A stretch of DNA of 10,237 nt, taken from NCBI GenBank assembly GCA_947628025.1, contig CANQYH010000093.1, positions 1-10,237 of the forward strand, given 5' to 3'. The stretch is from an uncultured Lachnospiraceae bacterium. Lineage in GTDB: Bacteria; Bacillota; Clostridia; Lachnospirales; Lachnospiraceae. The position numbers and the translations under genes are program-made. The notes below the pieces were generated by a model, which did no database searches, was not told the origin of the DNA, and was given only the letters and a program-made list of their open reading frames with translations. Below are positions 1-5,664 of the stretch, piece after piece. Numbering within the stretch: the first letter of the stretch is position 1; each line of letters opens with the position of its first letter.

Positions 1-368
1 AGTACGCGGAAGCAATGGCGCAGTCTACGGGCCTGATGGTCTGCATCACCGACCGGGATCAGGTGATCGCCGTGGCCGGGGGGCCGAAGAAAGACGTGGT
101 CCAGAAACCGATCAGCAAGCAGCTCGAGAACGCCATCAACGAGAGGGAGACCGTGATGGCGGGCAAGGAGGATAAAAATTTCTTTTCCATGACGTCGGAT
201 GACATAGAGGGCATCACGGCGATGGTCATGTCCCCGATCATCTGCGAGGGGGACGCCATCGGGAGCGTGGCCCTTTTGAGCCGCGATCCGAAAGCGAAGC
301 TGGGCGATCCGGAGCTGAGACAGGTCGCGACGGCCGCGGGATTCCTCGGGCGTCAGATGGAGGGATGA
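1..368 (+). CDS. spoVT: Stage V sporulation protein T, C-terminal part (5' end outside window)
   Basis: This is the last 122 codons of SpoVT, a forespore transcription regulator of the AbrB family that adjusts sigma-G-dependent genes. The open frame already runs from base 3 (codons Y-A-E-A before the first internal Met at base 15), so the gene enters from the left and base 15 is not the true start. The visible part corresponds to the GAF-like sensory/dimer domain. It shows the family's VCITDRD and AVAGGPKKD stretches, the GDAIGSVALLS strand near the end, and the typical C-terminus ATAAGFLGRQMEG. The N-terminal AbrB DNA-binding domain (about 55 residues in a protein of about 180) must lie upstream. 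In B. subtilis spoVT also precedes the mazG-like yabN and rqcP, and the same order here supports the call. Identity rests on recalled family sequence and synteny. Confidence 0.9.
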   Translation, partial: YAEAMAQSTGLMVCITDRDQVIAVAGGPKKDVVQKPISKQLENAINERETVMAGKEDKNFFSMTSDDIEGITAMVMSPIICEGDAIGSVALLSRDPKAKLGDPELRQVATAAGFLGRQMEG

Positions 369-407
369 GGCGATAGCGCCGCGGGGGCCGGCAGATCAGG
401 AGAGGGA

Positions 408-449
408 AACAGGGTGTGAAATGGACGCGGCTCCGTTTCGCACCCTGTT
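408..449 (+). terminator. Long hairpin after spoVT, possible terminator without U-tract
   Basis: Bases 408-425 pair with 432-449 over 18 bp with no bulge (two G-T pairs) around a 6-base loop (CGCGGC). It sits 39 bases after the spoVT stop. No run of T follows on either strand, so it is not a classical intrinsic terminator. It could still define the 3' end of the spoVT mRNA by blocking exonuclease, or be a member of a dispersed intergenic repeat. Confidence 0.5.
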
Positions 450-548
450 CTGATAAAGGGACGCTGACGCGGCCGAACCGCAAAGATGCGGCGCGGTCCG
501 AACCCGAAATTTGACCGCAAACCTGCGCGGCCCCGGCGGAAAAAGATG

Positions 549-577
549 TGGCCGGCGTCCGGAAAATGTGCTAGAAT
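549..577 (+). promoter_or_regulatory. Candidate extended -10 promoter for mazG
   Basis: TAGAAT at 572-577 is preceded by TG at 569-570, giving the extended -10 pattern TGnTAGAAT. A weak -35 (TGGCCG, 549-554) lies 17 bp upstream. The predicted start of transcription is near 584, about 63 bases before the mazG start codon. The rest of the 369-646 gap shows no gene, only the 408-449 hairpin. Confidence 0.45.
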
Positions 578-646
578 ACAGGCAGAACAGGATCCGGCGC
601 CCCGGCGGGCGGCAGACGATCCGTGGGAAAGCGAGGTTTGAAGTTT

Positions 647-1027
647 ATGTACACATTCCGGGATTTTGTCGGCATTGTCGCCGAACTGCGGTCCGATCAC
701 GGCTGCCCGTGGGACAGGGCGCAGACCTTTGAAACGATGAAAGAGTATCTGGCCTCCGAGACGCAGGAGGTCTTTGAGGCGGTGGATCGTCACGATATGG
801 AAAATCTCTGCGAGGAACTGGGCGACGTGCTGCTGCAGGTCGTGCTGAACAGCCAGATCGCCGCGGAGCAGGGAGCGTTTACGATCGACGACGTGATCGA
901 CGGCATCAGCCGCAAGATGATACGGCGTCACCCCCATGTATTCGGGGACGTCAAAGTTTCTACGCCGGAGGAGAGCCTGGCCCTCTGGAACGAGATAAAA
1001 AAGCGTGAAAAGGCTGAAAAACCTTGA
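647..1027 (+). CDS. mazG: Single-domain MazG family nucleoside triphosphate pyrophosphohydrolase
   Basis: The 126-residue product is one MazG domain, an all-alpha Mg-dependent enzyme that cleaves nucleoside triphosphates to monophosphate and pyrophosphate, generally to clear unwanted nucleotides. Visible family marks are GCPWDRAQT (residues 19-27), the metal-binding pair E38xxE41 and E57xxD60, and RRHPHVFGDV after the third helix. ATG 647 is chosen because a GAGG lies at 633-636. An in-frame GTG at 623 would add eight residues but has no ribosome site. Two-domain MazG proteins are about 260 residues, and B. subtilis YabN at this locus carries an N-terminal tetrapyrrole methylase domain. Neither extra part is present, so this is a minimal version. 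The stop codon overlaps the -35 of the hup promoter. Its substrate cannot be read from the sequence. Confidence 0.88.
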   Translation: MYTFRDFVGIVAELRSDHGCPWDRAQTFETMKEYLASETQEVFEAVDRHDMENLCEELGDVLLQVVLNSQIAAEQGAFTIDDVIDGISRKMIRRHPHVFGDVKVSTPEESLALWNEIKKREKAEKP

Positions 1028-1052
1028 CAAACCATAACAAAGGGGATATAAA
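1024..1052 (+). promoter_or_regulatory. Strong sigma-A promoter for hup
   Basis: TTGACA (1024-1029, perfect -35) is separated by 17 bp from TATAAA (1047-1052, 5/6 match to -10). The -35 overlaps the mazG stop codon. Transcription should start near 1059, giving a leader of about 60 bases. A near-consensus promoter suits an abundant nucleoid protein. Confidence 0.8.
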
Positions 1053-1065
1053 TGATACAGTACGC

Positions 1066-1086
1066 CGGCGCCGGGAAACGGCGCCG
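1066..1086 (+). other. GC-rich hairpin in the hup 5' leader
   Basis: CGGCGCCG (1066-1073) and CGGCGCCG (1079-1086) pair perfectly over 8 bp around the loop GGAAA. It starts about 7 bases after the predicted transcription start and is followed by CAGTTTT, well before the Shine-Dalgarno at 1107. It could protect the 5' end of the mRNA. The T-run is too short to call it an attenuator with confidence. Confidence 0.55.
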
Positions 1087-1119
1087 CAGTTTTCAGATCA
1101 TATTTTAGGAGGAAATGAT

Positions 1120-1392
1120 ATGAACAAGACAGAACTGGTCGCAGCCGTTGCGGAGAAAGCAGAAGTCTCCAGAAAGGATGCGGAGAAGATCCTTAAAGCA
1201 TTTACAGAGACGATCGCAGAGACATTAGCAGGAGGAGATAAAGTTCAGATCGTTGGGTTCGGTACGTTTGAGGTGAGCGAGAGAGAGGCCCGGAGCGGCC
1301 ACAATCCCAGGACGCAGGAGCCGATGGAGATCGGACCGTCCAGATCCCCCAGGTTCAAAGCCGGAAAAGCCCTGAAAGACGCTCTGAACTGA
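1120..1392 (+). CDS. hup: HU family DNA-binding protein
   Basis: The 90-residue product is a histone-like HU protein that binds and bends DNA as a dimer and helps compact the nucleoid. It has full family length. Visible features are the N-terminal MNKTELVAAVAEKAEVSRKDAEK helical part, the signature GFGTFEVSEREARSGHNPRT leading into the DNA-binding arm, and the C-terminal FKAGKALKDALN helix. The arm tip reads IGPSRSPRF, where most HU have a variant of IPASKVPAF; this is an unusual but tolerable change. ATG 1120 is set by a perfect AGGAGG at 1107-1112. The frame is open further upstream, but that part holds the promoter and leader hairpin. The gene probably shares a transcript with rqcP, which begins 10 bases after its stop. 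B. subtilis keeps its HU gene elsewhere. Confidence 0.96.
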   Translation: MNKTELVAAVAEKAEVSRKDAEKILKAFTETIAETLAGGDKVQIVGFGTFEVSEREARSGHNPRTQEPMEIGPSRSPRFKAGKALKDALN

Positions 1393-1402
1393 TTGATTTT
1401 TT

Positions 1403-1642
1403 ATGAGACTTGATAAGTATTTAAAGGTTTCACGACTGATCAAGCGCAGGACCGTGGCGAACGAAGCCTGCGACGCGGGGCGCGTTCTGGTCAACGGCCG
1501 TCCGGCCAGAGCGTCTCTGAGCGTAAAAGCCGGAGATATCATCGAGATACAGTTCGGCAACAGTTCCGTGAAAGTGGAAGTACTGGACGTCCAGGAAACC
1601 GTGAAAAAAGACGGCGCGAAAGAATTATACCGTTATCTGTAA
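1403..1642 (+). CDS. rqcP: RqcP, S4-domain ribosome quality control factor (YabO)
   Basis: The 79-residue protein is a small S4 RNA-binding domain of the Hsp15/YabO type. It begins MRLDKYLKVSRLIKRRTVA, and the loop ACDAGRVLVNGRPAR is the RNA-contacting part. In B. subtilis, RqcP works with RqcH on obstructed 50S subunits to add C-terminal alanine tails to stalled nascent chains. Length and motifs match the family, and the position before yabP-yabQ-divIC matches B. subtilis. The ATG lies 10 bases after the hup stop, and no convincing Shine-Dalgarno is visible (the gap is T-rich). Translation may therefore be coupled to hup or initiate weakly, which would keep it far below HU level from the same mRNA; that is inference. 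Confidence 0.93.
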   Translation: MRLDKYLKVSRLIKRRTVANEACDAGRVLVNGRPARASLSVKAGDIIEIQFGNSSVKVEVLDVQETVKKDGAKELYRYL

Positions 1643-1643
1643 G

Positions 1644-1672
1644 ACATAATAACAGTTCCCCCATCATATATT
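1644..1672 (+). promoter_or_regulatory. Candidate sigma-E promoter for yabP
   Basis: ACATAAT (1644-1650) and CATATATT (1665-1672) are 14 bp apart. They resemble the Bacillus sigma-E elements (KMATATT and CATAYAMT, spacing 13-15). The -10 matches 7 of 8 positions and the -35 matches 5 of 7. Transcription would begin near 1679. In B. subtilis yabP and yabQ belong to the mother-cell sigma-E regulon, which fits. Confidence 0.5.
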
Positions 1673-1708
1673 TCTGTGACGGATCAGGATATGAATGGGG
1701 GTTTTCTT
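1658..1708 (+). terminator. Terminator-like hairpin between rqcP and yabP
   Basis: CCCCCATCATAT (1658-1669) pairs with 1689-1701 over 12 bp with one bulged A (1694), closed at its base by five G-C pairs, and is followed by TTTTCTT (1702-1708). It looks like an intrinsic terminator for hup-rqcP with a large loop of about 19 bases. Its 3' arm includes the GGGGG that serves as the yabP ribosome site, and its loop contains the predicted sigma-E transcription start. Confidence 0.6.
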
Positions 1709-1993
1709 ATGGATGAAAAAGCGGGGGCGGGCAGTCACCGGCTGCTGTTTCATGAGCGTCAGACGGGGAGCCTGACCGGCGTTCGGGACGTGGTGTCTTT
1801 CGACGAGAACCAGGTGGTCCTGGATACGGAAGCAGGGCTGTTGACGATCAAGGGAAAGGACCTGCATGTGAGCCGGCTGACCCTGGAAAAAGGCGAGCTG
1901 GACATGGAGGGGACGGTGGACAGCCTGGTCTATTCTTCCAACGATTCCTACCGCAAGTCCGGAGAGTCCCTGTTTGCCCGGTTGTTTAAATAG
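1709..1993 (+). CDS. yabP: YabP, spore cortex biosynthesis / sporulation protein
   Basis: The 94-residue protein belongs to the YabP family, needed for sporulation. The biochemical role is unknown, and the related YqfC protein shares the fold. Family marks are SLTGVRDVVSFDENQVVLDTE, the glycine turn TIKGKDLHVSRLTLEKGELDMEG, and the C-terminal SLFARLFK. No signal peptide or membrane segment is seen. ATG 1709 is preferred: GGGGG at 1697-1701 is 7 bases upstream and the product then starts like other family members (MDEK). ATG 1691 and GTG 1676 are in frame, but 1691 has no well-spaced ribosome site and 1676 lies upstream of the predicted transcription start. yabQ follows after 15 bases, so the two are co-transcribed. 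Confidence 0.92.
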   Translation: MDEKAGAGSHRLLFHERQTGSLTGVRDVVSFDENQVVLDTEAGLLTIKGKDLHVSRLTLEKGELDMEGTVDSLVYSSNDSYRKSGESLFARLFK

Positions 1994-2008
1994 GAAAAGG
2001 GGGATGTC

Positions 2009-2362
2009 ATGAGCGATGCGATCCGATATGAGGCGCATCTGGCGTTCTCCAGCTTTATCACCGGCGCGGGCCTGATGATCGTATACGATCTGCTGCGGAT
2101 CTTCCGTATGATCTGCCCCCACAACGCGCTCTTTGTCGGGATCGAGGACTTTGGATACGGGATCTATTGCGCGGTCATGACCTTTGGCCTGCTGTATGAG
2201 CAGAACAATGGGACGCTGCGGGGGTATGTGATCGTGGGGACCATGGCCGGCATGGCGGTCTATCAATACATGATCGGCAGGATTTTATTAAAGTACTTGA
2301 AAAAAGGACAGGAATATCTTAGAATAAAGATAAAGCTGCGCCGGTGGAAGAGGAGCAGGTAA
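2009..2362 (+). CDS. yabQ: YabQ, spore cortex membrane protein
   Basis: The 117-residue protein is a small integral membrane protein of the YabQ family. In B. subtilis YabQ localises to the forespore outer membrane and is required for cortex formation. Hydrophobic spans are visible at roughly residues 9-28, 44-62 and 70-90. A strongly basic tail (LRIKIKLRRWKRSR) probably stays cytoplasmic. The motif GLMIVYDLLRIFR after the first span is typical of the family. ATG 2009 follows GGGGG at 1999-2003 by 5 bases. The stop codon TAA (2360-2362) overlaps the AAGGAG ribosome site of divIC, so the two are probably translated as a pair. The gene continues the yabP unit and likely shares its regulation. 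Confidence 0.92.
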   Translation: MSDAIRYEAHLAFSSFITGAGLMIVYDLLRIFRMICPHNALFVGIEDFGYGIYCAVMTFGLLYEQNNGTLRGYVIVGTMAGMAVYQYMIGRILLKYLKKGQEYLRIKIKLRRWKRSR

Positions 2363-2375
2363 GGAGATGGGAGAT

Positions 2376-2684
2376 ATGCGGAGAACCAAAAAGAGGAAAC
2401 AGGGGCGTTGGGGGAACCGGATGGCCCTGGTGGGCATTACATTCGTGGTCATGAGTCTGGCGGTAGCGGTAAATATCCGCGGCTCGTCTCTGCGGCAGAA
2501 AGATCTGGAGTACCGGATCCGCGAGGAGAAACTGCTGAAGCAGAAAGAGGAAGAAGAGGCGCGGGCCGCGGAACTGGAGGAGCGCCGGATCTTTGTGCAG
2601 ACCAAACAGTATATCGAGCAGGTGGCGAAAGAGAAGCTGGGCCTGGTGAACCCTGACGAGATCGTGCTGAAACCGGAGAAATAG
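2376..2684 (+). CDS. divIC: Septum formation initiator DivIC/FtsB-like protein
   Basis: The 102-residue product is a bitopic divisome protein of the DivIC/FtsB family. A basic cytoplasmic N-terminus (MRRTKKRKQGRWGNR) precedes one transmembrane helix (about residues 16-33). A charged coiled coil rich in E, K and R (about 38-72) and the conserved C-terminal block VAKEKLGLVNPDEIVLKPE follow outside the membrane. DivIC partners with FtsL and DivIB to control septal wall synthesis. The upstream ATG at 2367 directly abuts AAGGAG (2361-2366), which leaves no spacing. ATG 2376 has 9 bases and is preferred. In B. subtilis divIC also follows yabQ. No terminator is evident before spoIIE, so some read-through is possible. 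Confidence 0.9.
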   Translation: MRRTKKRKQGRWGNRMALVGITFVVMSLAVAVNIRGSSLRQKDLEYRIREEKLLKQKEEEEARAAELEERRIFVQTKQYIEQVAKEKLGLVNPDEIVLKPEK

Positions 2685-2690
2685 GCCGGG

Positions 2691-2758
2691 ATTGTCGAAT
2701 AGTTTTGCGGCGGGGCGCTGTATTTTTGACAAATATTTCCCTTTTGACTATGTATAAT
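2691..2758 (+). promoter_or_regulatory. spoIIE promoter: sigma-A hexamers 21 bp apart with Spo0A boxes
   Basis: TTGACA (2726-2731) and TATAAT (2753-2758) are both perfect sigma-A hexamers but stand 21 bp apart, too far for unaided RNA polymerase. The same 21-bp spacing is known for the Spo0A-activated spoIIE promoter of B. subtilis. A 0A-box core TGTCGAA lies at 2693-2699. A second, inverted box (TTTGTCAAA read on the minus strand) covers the -35 at 2725-2733. A weaker TTTTGACTA sits at 2742-2750. The predicted start is near 2765. The following leader (2765-2816) can fold GGCTCTC (2769-2775) onto GAGAGCC (2786-2792). Confidence 0.8.
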
Positions 2759-2816
2759 GCTAATGGCGGGCTCTCCGGGAGCGGAGAGAGCCAGACAGAG
2801 TCGGGAGGGATTTTTT

Positions 2817-4229
2817 GTGTTAAGAAGAGAGAGTATCCGCAGGGATACGGCAGATATCCATGTATATACAGCGAGACGGCTGAGCGAGATGGCGGGATCT
2901 CTGGAGGAGCTGGCCAGGACCTTTGACGCGGAGCGCATGACGGAACGGGGCCTGAGCCGGGAAGACGGCCTGGCGGCGATGCAGATGGCCAGTACGATGG
3001 TCTGCGGGGACTGCCGCCGGTGCGGCCTTTATTCGGGAGACGACCAGGAAGACAGTTATTATTTATATTATCTTTTGCGGGCCTTTGAACAGAAAGGGAC
3101 CGTGAGCAGCGAGGACATGCCCCGGCTTTTTCGGGAGACCTGCCGCCGCAAGACGGAATACGTAGGCAGCCTGAACCGCAATCTGGGACGGGCCACCATG
3201 AACCTGACCTGGAAGAACCGGTTCCTGGAGAGCCGGGACGCGGTGATCTCCCAATTCCGGGAGCTGGCGGCGATCCTGGAAGAGTTTTCCAGGCAGATGG
3301 AAGAGGCCGAGGACGTGACGGCGGAGACGGAGCGGCCGGTCCGCAGGGAATTTCTGCGGAAAAACATGATCGTCCGGAAGATGCTGGTGCTGGAATACGG
3401 CGGAAAATACCGGGAAGCCTATCTGACGGTGAAGACCAACCACGGGCGCTGCGTGATCTCCAAAGACGCGGCCGGCTGCCTGGAGCGGGCGCTGGGCGGG
3501 CGGAGCTGGATCGTAGCCCGGGATTCCCGAAGCATCGTCAACCGCCGCTACGCGACGATCCGTTTCCTGGAAGAGGGGGCGTACCGGATGCTGTACGGCG
3601 TGGCCAGGCGCTCGAAAAGCGGGGAGACGGTGTCGGGAGACAGTTACACGTTCAGCCGCGAGACGCCGGGGCGGGCGATCATGAGCCTGTCCGACGGGAT
3701 GGGGAGTGGAAAAGCGGCCAGGGAAGAGAGCCGGCGGGTCGTCGAACTGCTGGAGAAGCTGCTGGACGCCGGGTATACGCCGCGGGCGGCGCTGAAGCTG
3801 GTCAATACGGTCCTGCTGCTGGCGGGAGAGGAGCAGCATCCCGCTACGGTCGATCTCTGCTGCGTCGATCTGTATACCGGCGTGCTGGAGGCCATGAAGC
3901 TGGGCGCGGCGGCGACCTTTATCGTGAGCGGATCGGGCGTGGAACTGCTGCAGGCCTGCGAAGTGCCGGCGGGCGTGCTGAATCCGGTGGAGCCGGCGCT
4001 CCTTTCGCGGAAGCTGTGGGAGGACGACCGGATCGTCATGGTCAGCGACGGCGTGCTGGAAGCGCTGCCCGGCTATGACAAAGAGCGTGTATTGAAAGAA
4101 TATCTGGAGAGCATAGAGCGGAAAAATCCCCAGGATATGGCGGAGATGGTGCTGGATTTTGCGGGGGCGTTCGCGGAGAAAGCCAAAGACGACATGACGG
4201 TGCTGTCGGCCGGGATCTGGAAGCGGTAA
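2817..4229 (+). CDS. spoIIE: Stage II sporulation protein E, PP2C phosphatase, apparently without membrane domain
   Basis: SpoIIE dephosphorylates the anti-anti-sigma factor SpoIIAA and so activates sigma-F in the forespore. The 470-residue product ends in a PP2C phosphatase domain (about 255-470). Its motifs are SGDSY (D275), LSDGMGSGKA (D293), ATVDLCCVDLYTG, VSDGV (D411) and KDDMTVLSAGIW (D458/D459). The region before it (about 20-250) resembles the cytoplasmic regulatory part, with long helices and a cysteine cluster C63-x2-C66-x2-C69. B. subtilis SpoIIE is 827 residues and starts with about ten membrane spans; none is seen here. GTG 2817 is chosen because GGGAGG (2803-2808) lies 8 bases upstream. 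An in-frame ATG at 2757 falls inside the -10 element and cannot be used from that promoter. tilS follows after 31 bases. Confidence 0.92.
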   Translation: MLRRESIRRDTADIHVYTARRLSEMAGSLEELARTFDAERMTERGLSREDGLAAMQMASTMVCGDCRRCGLYSGDDQEDSYYLYYLLRAFEQKGTVSSEDMPRLFRETCRRKTEYVGSLNRNLGRATMNLTWKNRFLESRDAVISQFRELAAILEEFSRQMEEAEDVTAETERPVRREFLRKNMIVRKMLVLEYGGKYREAYLTVKTNHGRCVISKDAAGCLERALGGRSWIVARDSRSIVNRRYATIRFLEEGAYRMLYGVARRSKSGETVSGDSYTFSRETPGRAIMSLSDGMGSGKAAREESRRVVELLEKLLDAGYTPRAALKLVNTVLLLAGEEQHPATVDLCCVDLYTGVLEAMKLGAAATFIVSGSGVELLQACEVPAGVLNPVEPALLSRKLWEDDRIVMVSDGVLEALPGYDKERVLKEYLESIERKNPQDMAEMVLDFAGAFAEKAKDDMTVLSAGIWKR

Positions 4230-4260
4230 ACCGGAGGGGATCACAGAGGAGGAAAGCGCC

Positions 4261-5664
4261 ATGGTGGAGCGTGTGGCGGCGTTTATCAGGGAAAAGCATC
4301 TGCTGAGCGAGGGAGACCGGGTGGTCGCCGGCGTGTCCGGCGGCGCGGATTCGGTCTGCCTGTTTCATGTGCTGGTCTCGCTCCGGCAAAAGATGGGGCT
4401 GACGCTTCATGCGGTCCATGTGCATCACGGCATCCGCGGCGGGGAAGCGGACCGGGACGCGGCGTTCGTGGAGCGCCTGGCGGCTGAGTGGGACGTGCCG
4501 TGCGTGGTGGTCCGCGAGGACGTACCGGCCCGGGCGGCGGAGATGGGCCTTTCCGAGGAAGAAGCGGGACGCCTTTTGCGCTATGCCGCGTTCCGGAAAG
4601 AGGCGGAGCGCATGGGTGGGGCGAAGATCGCGGTCGGCCATCATAAGGAGGACCAGGCCGAGACAATCCTCCATAACCTGTTCCGGGGCAGCGCCCTAAA
4701 GGGACTTTCCGGCATGTCCGCGGTTTCGGGGGATGTGATCCGGCCGCTGCTCTGCGTGGGAAAGAGCGAGATCCTTTCCTATATAAAAGAGCATGGACTA
4801 ACCTACTGCGAGGATTCCACCAACGCCTGCGGCGATTACACCCGCAACCGGATCCGGCGCCTGCTGCCGGAGATCTGCCGCGAGGTGAACGCAGGGGCGG
4901 TGGAGCATATTCTGGCGGCCGGGGAAAAGATCGCCCAGGCCGACGCGTGGTTTGAAGAAGAAGCGGAGCGCATCTGGGCTGCCCGGGGCGTGGCGGAGAG
5001 CGGCCGGTGCGGGATCGAGGCGCGGGCGGTGGCGGAACTGCCGGAGATCCTGGCCGGATATCTGATCCTGCGCATGATCCGCCTGCGGACCGGCTCGGTC
5101 AAGGATATTACATCGGCCCATGTGGAAGCGGTCCGCCTCCTGGCCGGGATGGAGACGGGAAAGCGGGTCTGCCTGCCGTACGGGCTGGAGGCGGTGCGCG
5201 AGTACCGGATGCTCTGGCTGAAAGACCGGGAAATTCCTGCCGGGACGGCGGAAGCGGCCGCGCCGGGCGGCCCGTGCGCCGGCCGGCTCTCATTTTCCCG
5301 CTTTCCGCGAGAAAAAAATCAGAAAATCCCGGAAAATCGGTATACGAAATGGTTGGATTATGATAAAATAAAGGGCACGTTATCCTTGAGGACCCGGCAG
5401 CCGGGCGATTATATCACGCTGAAAGGCGGCGGACGCAAGAGCCTGAAGTCGTTTTTCATCGACGAGAAGATTCCCAGGGGTCTGCGGGACCGGATCCCCG
5501 TCCTGGCGGAAGAAAATCATGTGTTGTGGATTGTCGGATATCGGATCAGCGAATACTATAAGATAACGGAAACTACGAAAGAGATCCTGCAGGCGCAGGC
5601 AGACGGAGGAGAGGTACATGGAAGACAAGATCCGGATTCTGATCCCGGAGGAAGAGGTCAATAA
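4261..5664 (+). CDS. tilS: tRNA(Ile)-lysidine synthase TilS
   Basis: TilS uses ATP and lysine to convert C34 of tRNA-Ile2 to lysidine, changing decoding from AUG to AUA and charging from Met to Ile. It is generally essential and cytoplasmic. The 467-residue product has the N-type ATP-pyrophosphatase loop SGGADS (residues 26-31), the HVHHGIRGGEADRD motif that follows, and GHHKEDQAET (126-135). A helical linker is followed by the C-terminal TilS domain from about residue 375 (LRTRQPGDYITLKGGGRKSLKSFF). Length is normal. ATG 4261 has AGGAGG at 4247-4252. The last 47 bases overlap hpt in another frame, and the extra tail after residue 450 is low-complexity and probably unimportant. tilS-hpt-ftsH is a conserved Firmicute order. 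Confidence 0.96.
   Translation: MVERVAAFIREKHLLSEGDRVVAGVSGGADSVCLFHVLVSLRQKMGLTLHAVHVHHGIRGGEADRDAAFVERLAAEWDVPCVVVREDVPARAAEMGLSEEEAGRLLRYAAFRKEAERMGGAKIAVGHHKEDQAETILHNLFRGSALKGLSGMSAVSGDVIRPLLCVGKSEILSYIKEHGLTYCEDSTNACGDYTRNRIRRLLPEICREVNAGAVEHILAAGEKIAQADAWFEEEAERIWAARGVAESGRCGIEARAVAELPEILAGYLILRMIRLRTGSVKDITSAHVEAVRLLAGMETGKRVCLPYGLEAVREYRMLWLKDREIPAGTAEAAAPGGPCAGRLSFSRFPREKNQKIPENRYTKWLDYDKIKGTLSLRTRQPGDYITLKGGGRKSLKSFFIDEKIPRGLRDRIPVLAEENHVLWIVGYRISEYYKITETTKEILQAQADGGEVHGRQDPDSDPGGRGQ

Noticed and set aside
511..732. TTG-started frame overlapping the 5' part of mazG, and TTGACC at 511 as a -35
   Set aside because: No ribosome site and no family resemblance for the frame. The hexamer is 55 bp from the TAGAAT at 572, too far to act as its -35.
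2757..2816. Upstream in-frame ATG as an alternative spoIIE start
   Set aside because: The ATG overlaps the TATAAT -10 element and lies before the predicted transcription start; GTG 2817 has a good ribosome site.
3063..4262. Open frame of 399 codons on the minus strand, opposite spoIIE
   Set aside because: Shadow of the PP2C-containing spoIIE frame; composition is arginine/histidine/proline-rich and unlike a real protein.
5330..5375. A/T-rich patch in tilS as an internal promoter for hpt-ftsH
   Set aside because: A -10-like TAAAAT can be found but no -35 at proper distance; the patch encodes a normal part of the TilS C-terminal domain.
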